The notes: generated from the sequence alone by a model not told the origin. Shown: positions 37,473 to 46,940, counted from the first letter of the stretch. The stretch is DNA of 64,000 bases from Clostridium pasteurianum BC1 (GCF_000389635.1 NC_021182.1:1860001-1924000), one strand, 5' to 3'. Program-made: numbers and translations.

Positions 37473-38093
37473 ATGGATAAAGTAACAGAGTATATTGAAA
37501 GTTTTATTACTCTTGACAACAAACAATTAGATGCAATTTTAAAACAAGGGGAAGAAAGGAATGATATTCAACCATTTGTAGGGTTAGAAGTTGGCAAACT
37601 TTTAGGATTATTAATCAGGTCAATCAATGCTAAAAGGGCATTGGAATTTGGCACATGCCTTGGATACTCTACCGTATGGATAGCACAGGCTTTAAAGGAA
37701 ACAGGAGGAAAACTTATATCAGTTGAATATGATAAAGACCTTTATGAAACAACAAAGAGAAATATTGAATTGGCAGGATTGTCAGAAGTCGTGGATTTAA
37801 TATTAGGAGACGCAAGTGAAGTAATTAACAGAATTGAAGGTTCATTCGATATAATCGTACAGGACTCAGATAAATCCTTATATTCTACAATGTTAGAAAA
37901 GTGTATAAATTTAACTCGTAAAAATGGATTAATAATTGCTGATGATGTTCTTTTTAAACCTATGGGAATACCCGAAAAATTTAGCGAACCGATACATAGA
38001 TATGTTAAAAAAGTTTTTGCAGACAAACGTCTTTATAGTACAATACTTCCTATAGGCGACGGAGTGGCTATTAGTACAAAACTTTGTGATTAA
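37473..38093 (+). CDS. O-methyltransferase (family 3, CCoAOMT-like)
   Basis: A 206-residue SAM-dependent enzyme resembling caffeoyl-CoA/catechol O-methyltransferases: motif I ALEFGTCLGYSTVWIAQAL, acidic motif LISVEYDKDLYE, and VQDSDKSLYSTMLEKC plus IADDVLFKP, which stand where the metal-binding Asp residues lie in the family. Bacterial relatives methylate diverse catechols or RNA-like substrates; the substrate is open. AGAGGTG ribosome site. Confidence 0.88.
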   Translation: MDKVTEYIESFITLDNKQLDAILKQGEERNDIQPFVGLEVGKLLGLLIRSINAKRALEFGTCLGYSTVWIAQALKETGGKLISVEYDKDLYETTKRNIELAGLSEVVDLILGDASEVINRIEGSFDIIVQDSDKSLYSTMLEKCINLTRKNGLIIADDVLFKPMGIPEKFSEPIHRYVKKVFADKRLYSTILPIGDGVAISTKLCD

Positions 38094-38110
38094 AACATAG
38101 ATTTTATTAG

Positions 38111-38462
38111 GTAAAAGAAAGTTTACCATATGGTGAATGGGGTAAATGGCTTGAAGAGAAAGTAGATTTTAGTCAAACTACTGCAAAAAGATTTATTAGA
38201 GTTGCTTCTGAATTTGGAAATCGGCCAACGTTGGTCGATTTGAATAGTAGTAAATTATTTGCGTTATTAGATGTACCTACTGAAGAAAGAGAAGATTTCA
38301 TTTCCCAACCACATGAGGTAGATGGACAAGATAAAACAGTAGATCAGATGACTAGTAGGGAATTACAGAAGGTAATAAAGGAAAAGAAGCAGCTTGAGGA
38401 GAAAGCAAACAATTAAAGGAACAAGTTAAAATTAGTTATGCTAAGATTTATAAAAATATATA
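38111..38462 (+). pseudogene. DUF3102 (phage/plasmid-type) gene remnant
   Basis: A start-less frame from 38111 reads SLPYGEWGKWLEEKVDFSQ, typical of DUF3102, and continues to 38416; near 38400 the frame shifts and the natural continuation QLKEQVKISYAKIYKNI runs to about 38462. The N-terminus is absent (stop directly upstream). DUF3102 proteins occur on phages and mobile elements, so this marks an old insertion. Confidence 0.75.
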
Positions 38463-38676
38463 ATTTCATGCAAAATAATGGTACAATTTTCATAAGAGTT
38501 ATTACGTAATTGTAATAAAAGTCCAATTACCAAGACAATACACTTTTTTTCTTTTTTGTCACTTATGATAACTAGTATGTTTCAGCTGCTTTAGCTGGGA
38601 CTCCCTCTTAGACAAGAATAGTCCCTTACATAGCTTTGCTGTCCTATATAGATGGTCATTAGCATTGATAATAATT

Positions 38677-39000
38677 TTAATTGCTAAAAAAGTATTCTAT
38701 TTCAGTCAATATTTTATTTATATTTGCATTATTTTGCATATGACTTGAATTTTGAAGAATAACTGTTTTCGTTAGATTTGAAAAAATTTGTTCTGACCTT
38801 GGAACAATGAGCTTACTAGGAAAAAAAACATCATTTTCAGCAGCAAAGAGCAATGTTGGAGAGCTATACTTTTGCAAGGCTTTCTTTGTTGCGTATTTTG
38901 GAAAGGCTGTTTCTATTTTCACATAGTCATAAACATATTTCATTTCTAGCAATACATCTTCTTGGATTACATCATCAAACATTGCAACACAAGCTTTAAA
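38677..39000 (-). pseudogene. Alpha/beta hydrolase C-terminal fragment
   Basis: About 107 codons covering only the C-terminal third of an alpha/beta hydrolase: SSPTLLFAAENDVFFPSK (catalytic Asp strand) and LQNSSHMQNN (catalytic His). The nucleophile-bearing N-terminal two thirds are absent, with a stop upstream in frame. A truncated remnant next to the DUF3102 remnant. Confidence 0.7.
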
Positions 39001-39045
39001 TTAATTTAGCTTATTTTGACTTTTGTATCTTAAATATTAATAAAG

Positions 39046-40137
39046 CTATGCTTTTATCAATTTTTTTAAATAATAAATTATAAGAGATATCAGTGGAATT
39101 ATAATATAAAGAGGTAGAGATATATATAGTGCCATAAAATTCCAACCAATGGCTAAATGTTCTGGATTATTTCTTGCTATTATTAATGAGGTAATTACCA
39201 CTAATATTCCTAATATACTGCACAATATACCCCAATTTTTAACTTTAAATACTTGTGAAATCCCTAATGCTGATGCATACATTAATATGGATATTTTAAA
39301 AAATCCACCCAGTATTAAGACTACTATGAATATTATATCTAATCTGTTTAAAAAATCTCCGATATGTACCAATCTAAGCGTTTCAAGTAAAGGGTAATTA
39401 GTTGAACTGGCGAACTCATATCCCAAAGTTATTATAAATAAAATACTGTTTAATGTAAGAAATACTCCCTCTAAAATTGATGTAAAAATCACAGTTCTTC
39501 TTAATTTAGTTTTTTGCATTAAAAAAGGATACAACATAGTCATAGTTATATACTCACCATAAGGAAACATAGAAAGTTTCCACGTCTTTTGAATCAATGG
39601 CACAAAGCCTACATGTAGAATTGGTAACAAACTTTCAAATTTGAAAACATTTTTAGTCATGGACAACAATATAAAAATAAGAATACTGGAAAATATCATA
39701 ATTATTAAACCTATCTGTGCCATACTCCCTATATTCTCAATTCCCTTATAAACACTATATGTAATAACAATCATAAAAACTGATGCTGTTATATATGTAG
39801 GCATTCTTATAAATGCAAAAGATGATGTAAGTTCAGTAAAATCTCTTAAATCTCTAGCAGCATCATAGGCAAAAAACCATATATATATGATACTTAATAT
39901 AAAACCAATATATTTACCATATATTTTAGGTAAATACGTTACTATAGAATCTCCATGATATTTATTAAAAAGACTTATATAAATTATTTGAACAATTATA
40001 GAAACTAATGCATAAAACATTAGTGCAATCCAAATATCATTTTTAGCATCTGGCATTAGAAAAAATAAACTTGCAGTTCCATAGGATACTAAGAACATTA
40101 TTGCTAAAAATTGATATGATGTTAATTTTTCTTTCAT
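39046..40137 (-). CDS. GerAB/ArcD/ProY-family spore germination permease (orphan)
   Basis: A 363-residue, ten-helix protein of the endospore germination permease family: MKEKLTSYQFLAIMFLVSYG, IYIWFFAYDAARDLRDFTEL, SMFPYGEYITMTMLYPFL and LGYEFASSTNYPLLETLRLV follow the family pattern. GerAB subunits form the germinant-binding part of GerA receptors. No GerAA or GerAC gene is next to it, so it is an orphan that may serve a receptor encoded elsewhere or be a plain amino acid permease. Confidence 0.85.
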   Translation of the reverse strand: MKEKLTSYQFLAIMFLVSYGTASLFFLMPDAKNDIWIALMFYALVSIIVQIIYISLFNKYHGDSIVTYLPKIYGKYIGFILSIIYIWFFAYDAARDLRDFTELTSSFAFIRMPTYITASVFMIVITYSVYKGIENIGSMAQIGLIIMIFSSILIFILLSMTKNVFKFESLLPILHVGFVPLIQKTWKLSMFPYGEYITMTMLYPFLMQKTKLRRTVIFTSILEGVFLTLNSILFIITLGYEFASSTNYPLLETLRLVHIGDFLNRLDIIFIVVLILGGFFKISILMYASALGISQVFKVKNWGILCSILGILVVITSLIIARNNPEHLAIGWNFMALYISLPLYIIIPLISLIIYYLKKLIKA

Positions 40138-40701
40138 ATTATGATCCTCTTAAACTTTTATTTAATATACTTAAAACTTATTATTGTTATTATTTGCAAA
40201 ACATTTTATTTTATTAATTTTTATAAAGTGTTGCCAAAATAGTGACATCCTTTTTTGGCTTTTGTAAGGAATAATGAAGAAATAATTGATACTTGTACAT
40301 ATTAAGTATTATAATGGAAATGAATTCATATATTAGGATTATATTTTAATGATGGAAAGAAAAGTATAATAGAAGTTAATGATGCTATTTATAAAAGATT
40401 AATGAAAACATTATTTTAGAAAATAATATACTTTATCAGTATAATATATAAAAGTTTTATGGGTGTGTACCCATATGGTGCATATCCTTTTTTGACTTAG
40501 GGGGTAGAAATTTTGTACTACCCTTATTTTTTAGAGTATTTAAGATATGTATGAGGGTTGTATTTAATTATTCCATAATATATAATTTGAGTGAGGATTT
40601 TTACAAGTCTACTATTAAATAATCTTATGGTAAAATTTAAGGAAAGTTTTATGAGATAAAAAAATAGAAACCCATAAACTGGCTTGTTTACTGGGTTTAT
40701 T
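40138..40701. other. Intergenic region with decayed-looking sequence
   Basis: 564 bp without a gene. A start-less frame near 40333-40420 reads FNDGKKSIIEVNDAIYKRLM and ends, perhaps a gene remnant. The terminator at 40502 lies here without an obvious parent gene. Confidence 0.35.
40502..40532 (+). terminator. Isolated terminator-like hairpin
   Basis: GGGTAG (40502-40507) pairs with CTACCC (40518-40523), followed by TTATTTTTT. Its upstream transcript is unknown; a small RNA or decayed gene are possibilities. Confidence 0.6.
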
Positions 40702-40783
40702 TGGTGCCGATGGTGGGATTTGAACCCACATGGTTTCCCGCACGATTTTGAGTCGTGTGCGTCTGCCGTTCCGCCACATCGGC
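40702..40783 (-). tRNA. tRNA-Leu (anticodon CAA)
   Basis: On the minus strand the sequence begins GCCGATGTGGCGGAACGGC and ends with the T-arm GGGTTCAAATCCC, acceptor CATCGGC, discriminator A and encoded CCA. The anticodon arm ACGACTCAAAATCGT gives CAA, reading UUG. The D-arm and the variable arm are of the leucine type. Short overlapping frames here are not genes. Confidence 0.95.
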
Positions 40784-41257
40784 AAAGCTGACATGTAATA
40801 ATATAGCATAGAGTAAATTTATAGTCAAGTTTCTTTATAAATATTTTTATGATTATTTTAGATACAATTAGCAAATTGTAATTATGGATATTAAAAACAT
40901 GAATAAAATTAATCTGATTTTTAAGTTTATTTAGTCTAAAAAGAAATGAAATTCATAGGAAAAATATTTCTATTTTATAATTAGGATATTAGACTAGTAT
41001 TATAGCTACTAGAAATGCTACAAATAAAACATATATACAGTAACAGGAACAAATAGAAGATAATATTACAATAAAACATAAAATTTCTACCATAATGCTA
41101 TGTTTTTTCAAAAAAACATTGTTACTTTTTAAACAATTTGCTACAATGAAATAGGTTAAAAGTAATTACAAGTACATAGGCCAAACATGGTTATGTATAT
41201 CCTTTTCATAAATGAAAGGGAAAATGTAAATTATTTGTACAGGAAGGAGATATAAAT
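40784..41257. other. Promoter-bearing intergenic region before the NifU-like gene
   Basis: 474 AT-rich bp. No RNA family or terminator recognised apart from the inverted A/T runs near 41100. The AGGAAGGAGA ribosome site for 41258 lies at its end. Confidence 0.4.
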
Positions 41258-41950
41258 ATGATTTACTCAACAGAAGTATCAAGTATGATGTGTGTTGCTA
41301 AAGGACCTAACCACGGACCAGCACCAATACCAGAAGAAGGAAAATGGGTACAAGCTAAAGAAATTAAAGATATATCAGGATTAACACATGGAATAGGTTG
41401 GTGCGCTCCACAACAGGGTGCATGTAAACTAACTCTTAATGTTAAAGATGGTATAATCGAAGAAGCATTAGTAGAAACAATTGGATGTTCAGGAATGACT
41501 CATTCAGCTGCAATGGCTTCAGAAATACTTCCAGGAAAAACTATACTTGAAGCATTAAACACTGACTTAGTTTGTGATGCTATAAATACTGCAATGAGAG
41601 AATTATTTTTACAGATAGTATACGGAAGAAGCCAAACTGCTTTCTCAGAAGGTGGACTACCTATCGGAGCAGGTCTTGAAGATTTAGGAAAAGGACTTAG
41701 AAGCCAAGTTGGTACTATGTACGGAACTAAAGCTAAGGGAACTAGATATTTAGAAATGGCTGAAGGATATGTTAAACACTTAGCATTAGATGCTAATAAC
41801 GAAGTTATAGGTTACGAATTCGTAAACCTTGGTAAAGTTATGGATATGATTAAAAAGGGTGTGGACGCTAACGAAGCAATGGAAAAAGCTACTTCAAGTT
41901 ATGGTAGATTTGCAGAAGCTGTAAAAGTTATCGATCCAAGACATGAATAA
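41258..41950 (+). CDS. NifU-N-like iron-sulfur scaffold protein, partner of GGGtGRT protein
   Basis: A 230-residue protein with a NifU/IscU-like core: WCAPQQGACKLTLNVKDG, then ETIGCSGMTHSAAMASEILPGKTILEAL, supplying cysteines at the usual scaffold positions, and an N-terminal SSMMCVAKGPNHGPAP extension. The C-terminal part is specific to this family. It is followed 21 bp later by the GGGtGRT gene and the two are conserved together in many anaerobes; their joint function is not established. Codon use and the strong GGAAGGAG site suggest high expression. Confidence 0.8.
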   Translation: MIYSTEVSSMMCVAKGPNHGPAPIPEEGKWVQAKEIKDISGLTHGIGWCAPQQGACKLTLNVKDGIIEEALVETIGCSGMTHSAAMASEILPGKTILEALNTDLVCDAINTAMRELFLQIVYGRSQTAFSEGGLPIGAGLEDLGKGLRSQVGTMYGTKAKGTRYLEMAEGYVKHLALDANNEVIGYEFVNLGKVMDMIKKGVDANEAMEKATSSYGRFAEAVKVIDPRHE

Positions 41951-41971
41951 TAGGTAAGGAGGAGAAACGTA

Positions 41972-42970
41972 ATGGCATTATTTGAAAGTTATGAAAGAAG
42001 AATTGACCAAATTATACCTGTATTAAAAGAATACGGCATAAACACAATAGAAGAAGCTAAGGCTGTTTGTGATGAAAAGGGAATAAACGTTTATGATATA
42101 GTTAAAGGCATTCAACCAATTTGTTTTGAAAATGCGTGTTGGGCTTACACTGTAGGTGCTGCAATCGCTATTAAAAAAGGATGTACTAAGGCTGCTGAAG
42201 CTGCTGAAGCAATAGGATTAGGCTTACAAGCTTTCTGTATTCCTGGATCAGTTGCAGATGACAGAAAAGTTGGTTTAGGCCATGGAAACTTAGCAGCAAT
42301 GCTTTTAAGAGAAGAAACTAAATGTTTTGCTTTCCTTGCTGGACACGAATCATTTGCAGCTGCTGAAGGTGCAATTGGATTAGCTAGATCAGCAAATAAA
42401 GTAAGAAAAGAGCCTTTGAAAGTTATACTTAACGGTCTTGGAAAAGATGCTGCATTTATAATTTCAAGAATAAATGGATTTACATACGTGCAGACTAAAT
42501 TTGATTACTATACTGGAAAATTAGATGTAGTTAAAGAAACAGCTTACTCAGACGGAGAAAGAGCTAAAGTTAGATGCTATGGCGCTGATGACGTAAGAGA
42601 AGGTGTTGCTATAATGCATAGTGAAGGCGTTGACGTTTCAATAACAGGAAACTCAACTAACCCAACAAGATTCCAACATCCAGTTGCTGGAACATACAAA
42701 AAAGAATGTGTTGATCAAGGAAAGAAATACTTCTCAGTTGCATCAGGTGGTGGTACTGGAAGAACTCTTCACCCAGATAACATGGCAGCAGGTCCTGCTT
42801 CATACGGTATGACTGATACTATGGGAAGAATGCATTCAGATGCACAATTCGCAGGTTCATCATCAGTTCCAGCTCACGTTGAAATGATGGGTCTTATCGG
42901 AATGGGTAACAACCCAATGGTTGGAGCTACAGTTGCAGTAGCAGTTGCTATTGAAGAAACTTCAAGATAA
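41972..42970 (+). CDS. GGGtGRT family protein
   Basis: A 332-residue soluble protein that contains the namesake SVASGGGTGRTLHPDNMA motif near residue 263, plus conserved FENACWAYTVGAAIAIKKG, LGHGNLAAMLLREETKC and GMTDTMGRMHSDAQFAG. The family has no proven activity. It is co-transcribed with the NifU-like gene, and the repeated conserved Cys and His suggest a metal or Fe-S cofactor (inference). AGGAGGAG ribosome site. It is the last host-type gene before the mobile element. Confidence 0.88.
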   Translation: MALFESYERRIDQIIPVLKEYGINTIEEAKAVCDEKGINVYDIVKGIQPICFENACWAYTVGAAIAIKKGCTKAAEAAEAIGLGLQAFCIPGSVADDRKVGLGHGNLAAMLLREETKCFAFLAGHESFAAAEGAIGLARSANKVRKEPLKVILNGLGKDAAFIISRINGFTYVQTKFDYYTGKLDVVKETAYSDGERAKVRCYGADDVREGVAIMHSEGVDVSITGNSTNPTRFQHPVAGTYKKECVDQGKKYFSVASGGGTGRTLHPDNMAAGPASYGMTDTMGRMHSDAQFAGSSSVPAHVEMMGLIGMGNNPMVGATVAVAVAIEETSR

Positions 42971-43035
42971 GAGGGTTTAGAGTGTACTGACAACATAATA
43001 CACCGATAAAATTTCAAAAAACTAACAAAAAAAGC

Positions 43036-43082
43036 GAGTCACGTTATTTATTAATTTTTTAATAAAACGTGGCTCTTTTTTT
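43036..43082 (+). terminator. Strong terminator after the GGGtGRT gene
   Basis: GAGTCACGTT (43036-43045) pairs with AACGTGGCTC (43066-43075, one G-U), followed by TTTTTTT. The integrase starts 24 bp further on, so this is also a candidate zone for the left attachment site. Confidence 0.88.
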
Positions 43083-43105
43083 CGTTCTTTTTTAGAGGTG
43101 GAAGT

Positions 43106-44062
43106 ATGGTAAAAAAACTAAAAATTCAATTAGAAAATAATAAAACATTTAAGCAAGGTTTTGAAGAGTTTATTGACAGTTGTAAATCTAGGAACTTAAG
43201 ATTAGCAACAATCGAGCATTATGAGGAAGGCTATAAAGCTATAATAAAGTTTTTACATGAAGATACTGCCATAAAAGATATTACTCCAAAAACAATAGGT
43301 GAATTTGTGAGATATTGCAGGGATAATTTAAATATTAATAGTCAAACTTTACACACTTATTGCAGAGATTTTAAAACAATTCTATATTTTTTTATGCGTA
43401 TGGACTATATGACTACTTTTAGAATATCTTTACCCAAAGTAGATAAAACAGCCATAGAAAGTTATTCAGACGCAGAATTAAAAATACTATTAAAAAAGCC
43501 AGATTTAAAAAAATGTACTTTTGTGGAATATAGAAACTATGTCATAGTAAATTTTTTGATTAGTACCGCAGTAAGACTAAATAGTTTAATTAATATAAAA
43601 ATTAAAGATATAGACTTAGAAAATGAAGTTGTTTATGTTAATGTAACGAAAAACAGAAAGCCTTTAATACTGCCTTTAAATAGAACTATCATGAAAATAT
43701 TAAAAGAATATCTAAAAATAAGACAGTATAAAGGCAATGAAGAATATTTATTTTGTACAGCATACAACAAGCAATTATGCAAAAAAACTTTAAATGGAAG
43801 TTTAAATAAATATAACCATGACAGAGGTATTATAAAAACTGGTATACACAGATATAGACATACATCAGCAAAAAAGTTTATCCTCGCAGGGAGAAATCCT
43901 GCAATATTACAAAAGCTTTTAGGACATTCCAGTTTACTGATAACTCAGAATTACATCAACATATTAGTTTCAGACCTAAAAAAAGAAATAAATGATTATG
44001 ATATTTTGGAAGAATTCAACAGTACTAATCATATAAAAATGAAACAAAAAAATAAGAGGTGA
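43106..44062 (+). CDS. Tyrosine recombinase (phage-type integrase)
   Basis: A 318-residue XerC/phage-type integrase. The N-terminal SAM-like domain covers about residues 14-105; the catalytic domain has R157 (STAVRLNSL), a Lys in the beta hairpin near 182, the box HRYR (H248, R251), H274 in LLGHSS and the nucleophile Y283 (TQNYI). All five are present, so it should be active. It sits at the boundary of the element, 136 bp after the last chromosomal gene, pointing inward. Confidence 0.92.
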   Translation: MVKKLKIQLENNKTFKQGFEEFIDSCKSRNLRLATIEHYEEGYKAIIKFLHEDTAIKDITPKTIGEFVRYCRDNLNINSQTLHTYCRDFKTILYFFMRMDYMTTFRISLPKVDKTAIESYSDAELKILLKKPDLKKCTFVEYRNYVIVNFLISTAVRLNSLINIKIKDIDLENEVVYVNVTKNRKPLILPLNRTIMKILKEYLKIRQYKGNEEYLFCTAYNKQLCKKTLNGSLNKYNHDRGIIKTGIHRYRHTSAKKFILAGRNPAILQKLLGHSSLLITQNYINILVSDLKKEINDYDILEEFNSTNHIKMKQKNKR

Positions 44063-44068
44063 GTAATT

Positions 44069-44317
44069 ATGAATCAATATAAGTATATTAAAGAGTTTTA
44101 TTTAATATCAAGAATCAACGAAGAAAATATCATTGTTCAAGAAGTTGATATTAAAGAATGGGGGACAGTTTATATCTACATTGTGGAGAAAAATGAAAGT
44201 GGATTCTACATTTATAAAGCTTCAGGGATAGCAGACAAACCTATTAATTTTGATGACTTACATTATATAACATTAGCAGAATGTGAAGTAAAAGAATTGT
44301 TCCGGAAAATAAAATAA
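44069..44317 (+). CDS. Hypothetical protein (82 aa)
   Basis: ATG 44069 follows AAGAGGTGAG, six bp after the integrase stop, so it is co-transcribed. The protein looks beta-rich (EENIIVQEVDIKEWGTVYIY, SGFYIYKASGIADKP). No family or catalytic motif is recognised. An excisionase or directionality factor is possible by position only. Confidence 0.6.
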   Translation: MNQYKYIKEFYLISRINEENIIVQEVDIKEWGTVYIYIVEKNESGFYIYKASGIADKPINFDDLHYITLAECEVKELFRKIK

Positions 44318-44339
44318 GTCAGTGCTCCGACACACTGAC

Positions 44340-44774
44340 TTACCATAATTAAATATAGTTTGAATGAAACCTTACGAATTCCAATTCCCAGTATCTTAAT
44401 TTTAACAAAAATTTTTTGGAATTGCAAGGTCTAGTTTCTTATTGCCGTTTTTAAGGTAATATGTGAGTTGTCCAAGCACTAGAGCAACTTAAAATAATTC
44501 TAGTGGTGTGGTCGAGCCAATGCTGAAAATCGTACTCGGTTATATATTATTTCTGTTATTGTGGCATATACCCGTCAAACGCCTGTATCTATGCGTTAAA
44601 TAAATTAGATAGGTAGGCTTACTGGTCGCAAGGCAGCTATTAATATAAGCCATATAGGCACATATAAGGGCAGTAATTTATATGTTAAGTATTAATAACA
44701 ATAGCAGTTACTATACTCAGCAACTTCATCATAAACAAAAATATAAGAATTACCATTAGTTTGGTAGTTCTTTT
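44340..44774 (+). ncRNA. Candidate structured non-coding RNA with pseudoknot
   Basis: The 754-bp stretch 44318-45071 has no gene and is less AT-rich than other gaps. A hairpin AAGTCAGTG/CACTGACTT (44316-44341) comes first. Then GAAACC...AATTCC (44366-44382) pairs with GGAATT...GTTTC (44418-44438), and ATTGCC/GGTAAT makes a hairpin (44441-44460). AGTTG (44466-44470) pairs with CAACT (44485-44489) while CACTAGA (44477-44483) pairs with TCTAGTG (44499-44505): an H-type pseudoknot. Further hairpins follow, and GAATTACCA/TGGTAGTTC plus TTTT (44747-44774) is a terminator. The region 44775-45071 shows nothing clear. RNA class not recognised. Confidence 0.5.
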
Positions 44775-45071
44775 CATTTATGCTCTTTTCTAGGGCAAAC
44801 TATATCTTCCTCACAATTGCTTATCATTCCAAAAATATAAGAAGTTTAGTTCGGTAAGTCAAGTGATTCAATTAAAAAACTTAATTAATCAGGAATTGAG
44901 AGCATGAGAGTAAGAAAAGACAGTGTGCATATTAATAAATAAATTGCAAATATTTTGGACAAAGAGTAAAATTATAGTGAAATTATTTGAAGTTTATGCC
45001 AAATTTGAAGACCAAAACTATAATGCTTTAGACAGCATTTATAAATACAATAGAACAGGGGGGGGATAAAA

Positions 45072-46010
45072 ATGCCAAGTAAAATATGTCCAAAGTGTGA
45101 CAAGGAGATTCCAGAAAAGAGTTTATTTTGTAATTATTGTGGTTGCAAAATAGAAGCAGTCGAGAAAAATAGTATTTTAGAAGATGATTCAAATAAGGTA
45201 GGCAAGCAGGAAAATTTAAAGGATGATTCTACAAAAATTAAAGAAGATAATACTATTAATGATAATACATATAAAAAACAAAGGCATAATTTAGTTATAC
45301 GTTCTTTGATTGTAGCAATTATTTGTGTAGTTGTTTTGGGAGGGATAGTAGGATATAACTATTATAATAATAAAGCTACTGATGTAACTAATGATAATAA
45401 ACCTATTAATGTAACTATGGATGCAACACCAGTAACTGATTTTAATGGAACAAAATTTAACATTACTACAAATCTACCTGATAGTACGAATTTAATGGTT
45501 ACATTAACAAATGATTCAACTAATTATAAGTCACAAGATGGTCTAAATCCTGTAGAAAATGGAAAAGTAGAAACACATTCTTTTAGTGATAACAGTTTTC
45601 AATTAAAAAATGGCAATTATACTTTAGAAATAACTACAACTCCTAATGGATCTGATGATATAAGTAATAGATTAATAGGCAAATATGTAATTCATGATAC
45701 AGTGTCTGGTAATAATACTTTACACTTTAAAAAGAATATAACCATTACAGGTTCAACAAATGACGGTTCTTTTGATAAATATAATAACACCACTACAAAT
45801 ACAACAGATAGTAATACGACTCCACCACCAACACCAACTGACCCAACAATTGGTATGACTGCTGATCAAGTAAGAAAATCTACATGGGGAAATCCTAAAA
45901 GTATTAATCGAACAACAACTGCTTATGGTACATCTGAACAATGGGTTTATCCAAATTATAGATACATATATTTAGATAATGGAATTGTTACATCAATCCA
46001 AGACCATTAA
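45072..46010 (+). CDS. Zinc-ribbon, membrane-anchored protein with SmpA/OmlA-like C-terminus
   Basis: A 312-residue protein: N-terminal zinc ribbon (C6, C9, C20, C23), a charged linker, one membrane helix (about residues 77-98, SLIVAIICVVVLGGIVGYNY), an extracytoplasmic Thr/Asn-rich beta domain, a Pro/Thr linker near 250, and a C-terminal segment GMTADQVRKSTWGNPKSINR resembling SmpA/OmlA-type repeats. Such proteins occur widely in Firmicutes; role unknown. The ribosome site is a run of eight G (about 45058-45065), unusual in this AT-rich DNA. Confidence 0.72.
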   Translation: MPSKICPKCDKEIPEKSLFCNYCGCKIEAVEKNSILEDDSNKVGKQENLKDDSTKIKEDNTINDNTYKKQRHNLVIRSLIVAIICVVVLGGIVGYNYYNNKATDVTNDNKPINVTMDATPVTDFNGTKFNITTNLPDSTNLMVTLTNDSTNYKSQDGLNPVENGKVETHSFSDNSFQLKNGNYTLEITTTPNGSDDISNRLIGKYVIHDTVSGNNTLHFKKNITITGSTNDGSFDKYNNTTTNTTDSNTTPPPTPTDPTIGMTADQVRKSTWGNPKSINRTTTAYGTSEQWVYPNYRYIYLDNGIVTSIQDH

Positions 46011-46134
46011 CATTATTAATTTATTTTATTATTATTTTATCTGACAATAAGTGATAATTAATAAGAATAAATTAAATTGCAATAGAATTTTTATATAAAT
46101 TCAAGAATGGCTATTTTAAAGGATTTATAGGCAT

Positions 46135-46180
46135 AAAAAAATCTAACTGGTTACAGTATAATTCACCCAGTTAGATTTTA
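46135..46180. terminator. Bidirectional terminator
   Basis: ATCTAACTGG (46141-46150) pairs with CCAGTTAGAT (46167-46176), with TTTTA downstream and an A-run upstream that gives a T-run on the minus strand. It separates the zinc-ribbon gene from the XRE gene. The rest of 46011-46468 shows no gene. Confidence 0.8.
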
Positions 46181-46468
46181 ATTAATTGTTATATAGAATT
46201 TATACAGAATTATCATTGATAATAGATGCTTTCATAGTAAATACATCATAATCAATAATTATAACTACCAGTATTTGTTGTTTATGTAATATAATATTCT
46301 CTCATTTCATTTTAATTAATTTTCTATTAACATTATCTCTATATCAGTATAATCTTATAAATCCTTATAAATGGCACGTATAAAGGGATTGCATATGGTT
46401 TATGTATTTTGGGGCAAATGTACTGTAAGATTTTAATTAATTTCTTTATATAATTATTAGATTTTAAT

Positions 46469-46690
46469 TTATTCTTTATTATCATTAGTATCATCTACGA
46501 AATCTATAATATCAGTTAATTTACAGTTAAAAAATTTACAAAATACATCTAAATGTTCTTTACTTATCATTTTATAATTGTCACTGCAATAAGCAGAGAT
46601 TGTTGGCTGCCTTATTCCAGTCTTTTTGGCTAATTCACTCTGTGTTAATCTATGTTCAGCCATTCTAATATGGAGTTTTGTTATTATCAT
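46469..46690 (-). CDS. XRE-family helix-turn-helix repressor
   Basis: A 73-residue Cro/cI-type DNA-binding protein consisting of just the five-helix HTH: LTQSELAKKTGIRQPTISAY is the helix-turn-helix, then CKFFNCKLTDIIDF as in helix 5. It is divergent from the small gene at 46941 and the larger XRE gene at 47304, the usual layout of an immunity/lysogeny switch. A candidate repressor of the element's rightward genes. Confidence 0.88.
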   Translation of the reverse strand: MIITKLHIRMAEHRLTQSELAKKTGIRQPTISAYCSDNYKMISKEHLDVFCKFFNCKLTDIIDFVDDTNDNKE

Positions 46691-46940
46691 ACTATAATCA
46701 CCTCGTTTAAATTATACAATAATTAAATAAAATATACAATATAGAGATAACGATAAAAATAAATTAAAAATATTCAATAACATCAATATACGATTTATGT
46801 ATAATATATTTGATTTATTATTTAATTTATTATTATATAAAATAAAATATAAATATTATAAATAAAATTGTTGACAACATAGAATATTTCATATATATTA
46901 TACACATAAGCTAAATTAAATATTTCTTAGAGGTGATTAA
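46691..46940. promoter_or_regulatory. Divergent control region with repeated TATACAAT half-sites and a sigma-A promoter
   Basis: ATTATACAAT (46711-46720), AATATACAAT (46731-46740) and an imperfect dyad ATACGATTTATGTAT (46788-46802) are candidate operators for the XRE proteins. TTGACA (46871-46876) and TATATT (46894-46899), 17 bp apart, form a strong sigma-A-type promoter for the gene at 46941. Confidence 0.55.

Noticed and set aside
40524-40874. Two minus-strand frames over the tRNA region
   Set aside because: They span the tRNA-Leu gene, which explains the sequence fully.
44340-44774. Group I or group II intron
   Set aside because: No intron-encoded protein and no recognisable G-site or domain V; the structure seen does not require an intron.
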